51,124 nt of DNA from a virus, in IMG/VR virus record IMGVR_UViG_3300046451_000447, positions 1 through 51,124 of that record. The stretch is one strand, 5' to 3'. The position numbers were made by a program, and so were the translations under genes. Below the pieces are notes generated by a model that saw only the letters and a program-made list of their open reading frames with translations, was not told the DNA's origin and did not search any database. Shown one piece after another: positions 1 through 5,786 of this stretch. Within the stretch, counting starts at the first letter, position 1, and each line of letters opens with the position of its first letter.

Positions 1-120
1 TTTGGAGACAGTGTTGCGAAAGTAACGAAATCTTTAGGGTTAGACAAGCTAGCCCCTAAAGATTGCGGTTGTAAAAAACGCCAAGAGTTTTTAAATAAAA
101 TATTACCTTATAAAAAATGA
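1..120 (+). CDS. C-terminal fragment of a small hypothetical phage protein
   Basis: The reading frame is open from base 1 to a TGA at 118-120, so the 5' end lies outside the window and about 39 residues are visible. The end of the protein carries a Cys-Gly-Cys followed by Arg and Gln, then a Lys/Tyr/Pro-rich tail. I recall similar short CGC-containing tails in small proteins of Bacteroidota phages, but no function is known to me. The stop overlaps the next start (ATGA), which suggests translational coupling. Confidence 0.6.
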   Translation, partial: FGDSVAKVTKSLGLDKLAPKDCGCKKRQEFLNKILPYKK

Positions 121-713
121 AAACGTTTAATTTATTTGTAGTTAAATTAGAGAGCAGGCTTAAGGATACAATTACCTCGGATAGCGGATTTGAGCTATAT
201 GTAGACGCAAGGTTTAACGACTTTGATAACCGAACAACTGAAGGACCTGTTGTATGTGTCCCTTTTAAGTTTGATACAGGAGTAGAGGTAGGGGATACCT
301 TATACTTTCATCACTTAGTAGTTTTAGGTGGGGACAATAGCGGTCAAATCTTTACTGAAGACGACAACACTTATATCGTTACCTACGATCCAAACAATGC
401 GATTGGGAACCAAGCCATAGCGTATAAGAGCCAAAAGGACGGTAAGATACGTTGCTTAGCAGGTTGGTGTTTATTAAAATCTGTAGAACAAGAGGAGCTA
501 AAGCTTCAATCAGATCTTATAGAAATAGTAGACCTAACGGAAACCTTACCTACTAAAGGTGAAGTAGCCTATACGTGTAAGTCGGCTGACGAACAGGGGG
601 TTATGCCAGGAGACGTCGTAGGGTTTAAACAGAACAGAGATTATCGTATAACTATAGACGGGGTGGAATATTACCGCACTCGCGCAGAAGATTTAATGTA
701 TGTCGAAATATAA
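117..713 (+). CDS. GroES-like protein, possible phage co-chaperonin
   Basis: This 198-residue protein looks like two GroES-type beta-barrel halves. The last 40 residues (PGDVVGFKQNRDYRITIDG, then YYRTRAEDLMYVEI) follow the GroES pattern of a GDxV strand, a charged turn, a xxIDGxEY strand and a terminal acidic helix ending in a hydrophobic strand. The first half repeats a VxVGDTLYFHH strand pair near residues 57-68. Phages such as T4 carry their own co-chaperonin (gp31) to let host GroEL fold the capsid protein, and that would fit this head-gene cluster. The fold call is from pattern memory, so function is inferred. The start is in an ATGA overlap with the gene before it. Confidence 0.45.
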   Translation: MKTFNLFVVKLESRLKDTITSDSGFELYVDARFNDFDNRTTEGPVVCVPFKFDTGVEVGDTLYFHHLVVLGGDNSGQIFTEDDNTYIVTYDPNNAIGNQAIAYKSQKDGKIRCLAGWCLLKSVEQEELKLQSDLIEIVDLTETLPTKGEVAYTCKSADEQGVMPGDVVGFKQNRDYRITIDGVEYYRTRAEDLMYVEI

Positions 714-990
714 ATTCACTACCGTAAGCGCCTCTAAAAGGCTTATGCAAAGCATGGAGATAGCTATAGACAACATGATTGAAGAGATTAAAAAACCTGT
801 AGATCCAGAGATAAACGGGAGTGCACGTAAAGCGGAACTTCAGTCTATAAAGCAAACCGCCACGGACTGTAAGGAGCTTATTATAGAGAGGCAGAGGTTA
901 GCGCAGATGGTAAAGGATCTTGAGGTTAGCGGGGATATAAAAGACATAAAGGACTACTCTGGAGGATTTGCAGAAAGATTTTCTAAGTAA
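700..990 (+). CDS. Small helical hypothetical protein
   Basis: A 96-residue, charged and mostly helical protein. Residues about 15-80 are rich in Lys/Glu/Ile with heptad-like spacing and could form a coiled coil. No signal peptide, membrane segment or catalytic motif is seen. It overlaps the preceding gene by 14 nt, and its TAA shares a base with the following ATG (TAATG), so it is probably co-translated with both neighbours. I do not recognise the family. Confidence 0.6.
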   Translation: MSKYKFTTVSASKRLMQSMEIAIDNMIEEIKKPVDPEINGSARKAELQSIKQTATDCKELIIERQRLAQMVKDLEVSGDIKDIKDYSGGFAERFSK

Positions 991-1364
991 TGTGTATTGT
1001 TACTGAATATAAAGAATGTAAAGATTGTAAAGAAGTTAAACCTAAAAAGGACTTTACCCCCCATAAAAAATGCGTAGATGGGGTTGAGGGCTCATGTAAA
1101 AAGTGCAGAGCAAAAAGAAAGCGTGAAACTCATCAAATAAAGAAAAAACAATTAGTTTCTCTTGCAGGCGGAAAATGCGAGGTTTGCGGTTATAATAAGT
1201 GTGATTCGGCTTTAGAATTTCACCATCGAGATCCATCACAAAAATCTTTTGCTATTAGCGAGTCTAAAAGATCATTTAAAAACTTATTAGCTGAATCTAA
1301 GAAGTGCGCTCTTTTATGTGCTAATTGCCATAGGGAGCTTCACGCGGGGTTAATTAAGTTGTAA
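990..1364 (+). CDS. HNH endonuclease with N-terminal zinc ribbon
   Basis: A 124-residue protein with two cysteine modules. Residues 10-39 hold C-x2-C and C-x2-C (C10, C13, C36, C39), a likely zinc ribbon. The HNH core has C63/C66, the paired histidines H78-H79 in EFHHRDP, an Asn/Lys-rich helix, and C110-x2-C113-H114, the usual zinc-bound beta-beta-alpha-metal nuclease. Such genes occur in phages as free-standing homing-type nucleases or as packaging helpers near the terminase. The terminase here lies about 2.3 kb downstream, so either role is possible. The start is a TAATG overlap. Confidence 0.85.
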   Translation: MCIVTEYKECKDCKEVKPKKDFTPHKKCVDGVEGSCKKCRAKRKRETHQIKKKQLVSLAGGKCEVCGYNKCDSALEFHHRDPSQKSFAISESKRSFKNLLAESKKCALLCANCHRELHAGLIKL

Positions 1365-1369
1365 CTTTA
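1362..1369 (+). promoter_or_regulatory. Promoter-like box TAACTTTA, 4 nt before the start
   Basis: This is a one-base variant of the Bacteroidota -7 element TAnnTTTG (last base A). It starts inside the HNH gene's stop codon and is followed by exactly 4 nt and the ATG at 1374. The same 4-nt arrangement occurs at four other genes in the window. No clear -33 TTG is seen at the normal distance. It could drive the secreted two-gene unit on its own. Confidence 0.4.
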
Positions 1370-1373
1370 CGGT

Positions 1374-1733
1374 ATGAAGAAATTATTATTTATCTTACTC
1401 TTACTGCCTGTATCTGTTCTATCTCAATGTAATCAGCATGTCTTTAGCTCTGTAGGGGCTGAGAAATGGACAAACTTTCAGTACCAAGACTGCGATGGAG
1501 GGGCTCATTATTTTGGGTTGCCTGCAGGTGGATATACTATAATATATTGCGCCGACATAGGTACTGCATTTGTCCTTAATGGTGATGGGTTTGTTTACCC
1601 ACTACAAGCAGAACATCCTGCATATGCTTCGTGCGTACAGGATGATTGTCCAGGTGATTTAAACAACGACGATGTAATTGATGTACAGGACTTACTATTA
1701 TTTTTAGAAAACTATGGACTTCCATGCGAATAA
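1374..1733 (+). CDS. Secreted protein with C-terminal dockerin-like calcium repeat
   Basis: A 119-residue exported protein. Residues 1-18 form a signal peptide (MKK, a Leu-rich core, then VLSQ) and the mature form begins near QCNQ. The middle (20-90) is Cys- and aromatic-rich with no family I recognise. The last 28 residues hold a dockerin type I-like F-hand: GDLNNDDVIDVQDLLLFL, with Asp/Asn ligands at the usual loop spacing and the following hydrophobic helix. In marine Flavobacteriales such single motifs are common near the C-terminus of secreted proteins. The gene overlaps the T9SS protein that follows by 10 nt, so the two probably act together outside the cytoplasm. Partner and role are unknown. 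Confidence 0.75.
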   Translation: MKKLLFILLLLPVSVLSQCNQHVFSSVGAEKWTNFQYQDCDGGAHYFGLPAGGYTIIYCADIGTAFVLNGDGFVYPLQAEHPAYASCVQDDCPGDLNNDDVIDVQDLLLFLENYGLPCE

Positions 1734-2956
1734 ACCTAATACTTTTATTAGCTTTATGGGCCCCTATTTTATCTGCTCAATGTGATGTAAGCATAAGTAG
1801 CTGGGATGCGGCATCAGGGGATATCGTCATTGAGGCTATCAACAGTGAGAACTGCGGGTGTAATGAGTTTACGTCTGAAGCCAACACCTGCGAGAATAGT
1901 GGGAGTCCTTCCGTAAATAATAATACAACTGTATCTCATATAGTCCTGGGACTGCACGTAGAGGGATTAGATTATAACTGGGGATGCATTTCCGCTACTA
2001 ATCATCCAGGGTGGACGTTTAAAGCGTTTACTTTATTTGGGAATCAAGTCTTAGAGAGCGGAGATACATGGAGTGCTAATGTATATGACTCCCCAAGTAG
2101 TAATGACTGCTGGGCTGAGATACTATCAAATGATACTTTGTGTACCGAATTGGTACTATGGCAGATTAACCTATCTCAAACGGCTACAACAGATAACGGA
2201 GGGTGGGCCGTAAACCCTAACGTTGCGGCTCAGACACAGAGTTACCCTGATGTAGATCTATCTAATAACACTGCGGTTAACTGCGCTCTTCCTGCGTGTG
2301 ACACAGTGTACGTAGATGTAGAAGTTATTGAATACCTTACTGATACTATAGTAGAATATGTAGATGTTGAGTGGATAACAATTGACACTTTTTATATTAC
2401 GCAAGTGGACACATTAGTAGAGTATGTCCAATTACCCCCAGATACTGTACAGGTAGTTGAGTATGTAAATATTATAGAATACCTATACGATACTATTGTA
2501 TTAGTAGAAACAGATACTCTTGTTGAGTATGAGTATATCTACTTAACCGATACGATGTATGTAGAAACGGTTGTATACGAATACATCTATATTTACAATA
2601 CAGACACTATAACTGAATTTGTATCTGAGTCTATATATATTGATTGTAATACTGGAGAGCAGTGCAATCAAACATTCCCGTGTGACGAGGTATCTATTTT
2701 TGCCCCTAATGCCGTTACCCCAAACGGGGATGGCTGGAATGATACGTGGATGGTTATTGCGGACGGAGCTTGTTGGGATCAATGGGAAGTTCGTATTTAC
2801 AACCGATGGGGTGGGCTAGTGTGGATTAGCGCTTCCTCAATGGATGAGTGGGATGCTGACGTAGCTACGGGGGTTTATGTATATACCATAACGGCTCACA
2901 GCGCTGTAAATGTTAATGTGTATCAATTTAACGGAACAATAACGGTATTGTATTAA
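1724..2956 (+). CDS. Secreted T9SS cargo-like protein with gliding-motility-type sorting domain
   Basis: A 410-residue exported protein in three parts. Residues 1-18 are a signal peptide (MRINLILLLALW...LSAQ). Residues 20-190 are a Cys/Trp-rich, probably beta domain. Residues about 190-305 are a low-complexity stalk of Asp-Thr-[ILV]-Val-Glu-Tyr units. Residues 327-410 match the CHU_C / TIGR04131 pattern: APNAVTPNGDGWND, then IYNRWGGLVW, a WDAD turn, GVYVYTI, and a final GTITVLY. Known proteins with this end are exported by the type IX system of Bacteroidota and delivered to the surface. Its presence in a phage genome is unusual. It ends in Tyr instead of the more usual basic residue. Surface display is inferred, not shown. 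Confidence 0.85.
   Translation: MRINLILLLALWAPILSAQCDVSISSWDAASGDIVIEAINSENCGCNEFTSEANTCENSGSPSVNNNTTVSHIVLGLHVEGLDYNWGCISATNHPGWTFKAFTLFGNQVLESGDTWSANVYDSPSSNDCWAEILSNDTLCTELVLWQINLSQTATTDNGGWAVNPNVAAQTQSYPDVDLSNNTAVNCALPACDTVYVDVEVIEYLTDTIVEYVDVEWITIDTFYITQVDTLVEYVQLPPDTVQVVEYVNIIEYLYDTIVLVETDTLVEYEYIYLTDTMYVETVVYEYIYIYNTDTITEFVSESIYIDCNTGEQCNQTFPCDEVSIFAPNAVTPNGDGWNDTWMVIADGACWDQWEVRIYNRWGGLVWISASSMDEWDADVATGVYVYTITAHSAVNVNVYQFNGTITVLY
2293..2640 (+). repeat. Degenerate DT-[ILV]-VEY repeat stalk (coding)
   Basis: This stretch encodes repeated short units such as TDTIVEYV, DTLVEYVQ, DTVQVVEYV, YDTIVLVE and DTLVEYEY. Spacing is irregular (roughly 12-20 residues) and the codons differ between units, so the repeat is old or maintained at the protein level. 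It is extremely rich in Asp, Glu, Tyr, Val and Thr and almost free of Lys and Arg, which suggests an extended, strongly acidic beta spacer. Confidence 0.7.
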
Positions 2957-2978
2957 TATTTAGTATATTGCAAGAGTT

Positions 2979-3206
2979 ATGAAAGCTATAAAAAGAGATT
3001 ATAAAAAAGAGTACGCTAAGTACGGATCTAAGCTTAAAGCTAAGCAATATCGTGCAGAGTTAAATCAAATTAATAGAGAAAAAGGGAATTACGGAAACGG
3101 AGATGGACTGGATGAAGCTCATTTTGGAGGAGGTGGAAAAACAAGAAAACAAAAAGCATCTATAAATAGAGCTAACAATAGGCCTAAAAAAAGGAATAGC
3201 GTATAA
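2979..3206 (+). CDS. Small basic phage protein of a widespread unnamed family
   Basis: A 75-residue, strongly basic protein. It begins with Lys/Tyr/Glu-rich KEYAKYGSKLKAKQYRAELN, then has a Gly-rich turn (GDGLDEAHFGGGGK) and ends in a RANNRPKKRN tail. I recall many small proteins of this shape near packaging genes of Bacteroidota phages, with a degenerate HNH-like centre (a [DE]xxH and an Asn-Arg pair). The charge suggests DNA binding, possibly in the virion. A nuclease role is doubtful because the histidine/cysteine set is not complete. Confidence 0.55.
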   Translation: MKAIKRDYKKEYAKYGSKLKAKQYRAELNQINREKGNYGNGDGLDEAHFGGGGKTRKQKASINRANNRPKKRNSV

Positions 3207-3230
3207 GCTATTAAATTTAATTTATATATA

Positions 3231-3440
3231 ATGAAATATTTACTTATCTTCATGTCTGCTATATTACTAGCGTCATGTTCTGTTCAAAACAAACACAGAA
3301 GGTCTCAAGTGAGACATTACAATCAATGCTGGTGTTTAGACCCCTGGAATGGTGGTGCTGAATGGTGTTGTGATGGACCAGCGCCAAAATACATGGCCCC
3401 ATACAAACACTCTAAAGGTTACATTAGAGCTAAATTTTAA
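3231..3440 (+). CDS. Small predicted lipoprotein
   Basis: A 69-residue protein with a lipoprotein signal peptide: MKYLLIFMSAILLASC, the lipobox being LASC with Cys16. The mature part is only about 53 residues, Cys-, Trp- and His-rich. Lipidation would anchor it in the inner or outer membrane of the host. Small phage lipoproteins are sometimes superinfection-exclusion factors or outer-membrane spanins. It has no coiled coil to support a spanin role, and it is far from the holin. The preceding 24 nt are almost pure A/T. Confidence 0.6.
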   Translation: MKYLLIFMSAILLASCSVQNKHRRSQVRHYNQCWCLDPWNGGAEWCCDGPAPKYMAPYKHSKGYIRAKF

Positions 3441-3444
3441 TAAG

Positions 3445-3633
3445 ATGGCAGAGTATAAATGTGAATGCAGCGATGACGTTGTAGATAAATCAGGTGTAAC
3501 AATAAGATATATTGAGGGGGAAGGGGTAATACATGACGTAAAGTGCGAAAAATGTGAGAAGTACATGGATTTAGCTAACCCAAAATCTGGTGCGCCTGGT
3601 TTTCGATCTAATAGATATGGTCAGACATTTTGA
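3445..3633 (+). CDS. Small zinc-ribbon-like hypothetical protein
   Basis: A 62-residue protein starting MAEYKCECSD. It has C-x-C near the start and C-x2-C (CEKCEKY) in the centre, a likely single zinc site. A longer frame opens at 3349, but its first 32 residues lie inside the lipoprotein gene and look like out-of-frame translation. The ATG at 3445, four bases after the lipoprotein's stop, is therefore preferred. The TGA overlaps the TTG start proposed for the terminase. Role unknown. Confidence 0.6.
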   Translation: MAEYKCECSDDVVDKSGVTIRYIEGEGVIHDVKCEKCEKYMDLANPKSGAPGFRSNRYGQTF

Positions 3634-5747
3634 GTATACTCCTAGATGTTAAAGATTATGAAGACCCAGCTGTTAAGATTTGTCCCAACGGTACGGAAGG
3701 TGAGCTTATCGAACTCGGTGGGCTACTCATTTGTCTTCCAAAAAGGCCTCCGAAGAAAGAAATTTCAGGATATAAAGAACCAAACTCTATGCAAATGTGG
3801 GGAAGGGTACTTATGCCGCAGGAATTGTCTCGTATTCGTTCTATGGATGAGTGGGCGGAAATGCCACGGGAGTTTAGAGCGAGGTTTCGTCCATATATCG
3901 AGGAAGAGTTTAGGCGTAGGCGTGAAGGTTTTTGGTTTTATAACAACGGTACAGCTACATATATTACGGGGCGTCACTACATGATGATACAGTGGACCAA
4001 GATGGACATTGGTTACCCGTACTTCCTGAACTTTCAAAGAGATATCTTCTTGCATTTAGCTGCGTGTGAAATCGATCCTAGATGTATAGGGCAGCTATAT
4101 ACTAAGTGTCGTCGTAGTGGGTACACAAATATGTGCTCATCTGTACTTGTAGACGAAGGGACTCAAGTAAAAGATAAACTTATGGGTATACAGTCTAAGA
4201 CTGGTAAAGACGCCCAAGAAAATATATTTATGAAGAAGGTAGTCTTTATGTTTAGAAACTATCCTTTCTTTTTTAAACCTATTCAAGACGGTACAACTAA
4301 TCCTCGTATGGAGTTAGCTTTTAGGGAGCCGTCGAAAAGAATAACCAAGAAGAATAAAACCTCTCAAATGGGGGAAGCTTTGAATACGGTTATCAACTGG
4401 AAAAACACAACAAACAATGCATATGACGGTGAAAAGCTACACCTGTTGTATTTAGATGAAGCAGGAAAATGGGAAAGACCTACAGACATAAGAGACGCTT
4501 GGAGGATTCAGAGGACTTGTTTGATCGTCGGAAGAAAAATCGTGGGGAAGGCAATGGTCGGAAGCACGGTAAATCCAATGGACAAAGGAGGGAGTCAGTA
4601 CAAGGATCTATGGGAGGACTCAGATCCTTTGGAGAGGAACGCGAATGGGAGGACTAGAACTGGTCTATATAGACTTTTTATCCCTGCATATAACTCTTTA
4701 GAAGGATTCTTTGATAAGTTTGGCTACCCTGTAGTTGACGACCCTATAGAGACTATAGAAGGTATAGACAATGAGTATATCTATACAGGAGCTAAGACAT
4801 TCTTAAAGAATGAAAGAGACTCTTTAAAAAACGATGCGTCGGAATTAAACGAGGTGGTAAGGCAGTTCCCGTTTACCGAAGATGAGGCCTTTAGAGATAG
4901 TATAGAGGGGAGTGTATTTAATATCGGTCAGATTTACGAGCAGATAGAACATAATGACGAGCTTTTCCCAAACCCCGTTGTAGCGGGAAATTTTGTATGG
5001 AAAGGGGGGGTAAAAGATACTGAGGTAGTATTTAGCCCAAATGCTCAAGGTAGATTTAAAATTGCTTGGATGCCTCCTCCTGACTTTAGAAACCAAAAGA
5101 AAACAGAAAGAGGTAAGCGAGTAGCCCCTCATTCAGACTTTGGCGTAGGAGGGGTTGACTCATATGACCTTGACGCTACCGTAGATGGCAGAGGATCTAA
5201 AGGTTCTTTGCATTTATATAACAAGTTCCATATGGAGCACCCTTGTAACATGTTTGTTTTGGAGTATGCCTCAAGGCCACCTTTAGCTAAAATATTCTAC
5301 GAAGACGTTTTAATGGCCGCTGTATTTTATGGTTACCCTATATTAATAGAGAATAATAAATATGGTATAGCGAGGCACTTTGAAGCTAGAGGGTATGACG
5401 GGTACCTAATGGATAGACCTAAACACTTAGTTAGCGCTAGTGGGATGAAGTCTAAAACAAAAGGTATACCATCTAACTCTCAAGACGTTATCCAGGCTCA
5501 CGCACACGCTATAGAATCCTTTATACATGACCATGTAGGAGTGAATAGAGAAACGGGAGATGTTGGGAAAATGTATTTTAATAAAACGCTAGAGGATTGG
5601 ATAGGTTACAAAATAGACGATAGAACTAAATATGACCTTACAATTAGCTCTGGATTGGCTCTACTAGGAGCGCAAAAAGCCAAGCCAAAAAAGACTTCTG
5701 ACTTGTCTGAAAAACGATTCTTTAGGAGATATCAAGTAATCGGATGA
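3630..5747 (+). CDS. terL: Terminase large subunit
   Basis: A 705-residue ATPase-nuclease that pumps DNA into the prohead. A Walker A-like element lies at residues 159-166 (KCRRSGYT), unusually without the final GKT. Walker B is HLLYLDEAG (271-279). The C-terminal RNase H-like nuclease begins near residue 510 with the acidic strand FGVGGVDSYD. The first possible start is TTG at 3630, overlapping the preceding TGA. The first in-frame ATG is only at 3789, but the N-terminal stretch between them (ICPNGTEGELIELGG, then CLPKRPPK) resembles what I remember of related terminases, so the TTG is kept. The portal gene follows directly, as is normal. Confidence 0.88.
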   Translation: MSILLDVKDYEDPAVKICPNGTEGELIELGGLLICLPKRPPKKEISGYKEPNSMQMWGRVLMPQELSRIRSMDEWAEMPREFRARFRPYIEEEFRRRREGFWFYNNGTATYITGRHYMMIQWTKMDIGYPYFLNFQRDIFLHLAACEIDPRCIGQLYTKCRRSGYTNMCSSVLVDEGTQVKDKLMGIQSKTGKDAQENIFMKKVVFMFRNYPFFFKPIQDGTTNPRMELAFREPSKRITKKNKTSQMGEALNTVINWKNTTNNAYDGEKLHLLYLDEAGKWERPTDIRDAWRIQRTCLIVGRKIVGKAMVGSTVNPMDKGGSQYKDLWEDSDPLERNANGRTRTGLYRLFIPAYNSLEGFFDKFGYPVVDDPIETIEGIDNEYIYTGAKTFLKNERDSLKNDASELNEVVRQFPFTEDEAFRDSIEGSVFNIGQIYEQIEHNDELFPNPVVAGNFVWKGGVKDTEVVFSPNAQGRFKIAWMPPPDFRNQKKTERGKRVAPHSDFGVGGVDSYDLDATVDGRGSKGSLHLYNKFHMEHPCNMFVLEYASRPPLAKIFYEDVLMAAVFYGYPILIENNKYGIARHFEARGYDGYLMDRPKHLVSASGMKSKTKGIPSNSQDVIQAHAHAIESFIHDHVGVNRETGDVGKMYFNKTLEDWIGYKIDDRTKYDLTISSGLALLGAQKAKPKKTSDLSEKRFFRRYQVIG

Positions 5748-5752
5748 TTTAC

Positions 5753-5760
5753 TATATTTG
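5753..5760 (+). promoter_or_regulatory. Promoter-like box TATATTTG before the portal gene
   Basis: A perfect match to the Bacteroidota -7 element TAnnTTTG in the short gap between terminase and portal, 26 nt before the portal ATG. No TTG is seen 17-23 nt upstream. It could give a separate transcript for portal and downstream head genes. Confidence 0.45.
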
Positions 5761-5786
5761 CTAAATAGAAATACCATATCTTAAGG

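Noticed and set aside
652-855. Minus-strand frame of 67 codons
   Set aside because: Lies across the end of 117-713 and most of 700-990 in antisense, with no recognisable motif and random-looking composition.
990-1364. HNH gene as a toxin of a defence system
   Set aside because: No partner or immunity gene is adjacent; zinc-ribbon HNH proteins are ordinary in phages.
3349-3444. N-terminal extension of the small zinc-ribbon gene at 3445
   Set aside because: It is the lipoprotein gene read in another frame; the ATG at 3445 follows that gene's stop and gives a sensible protein.
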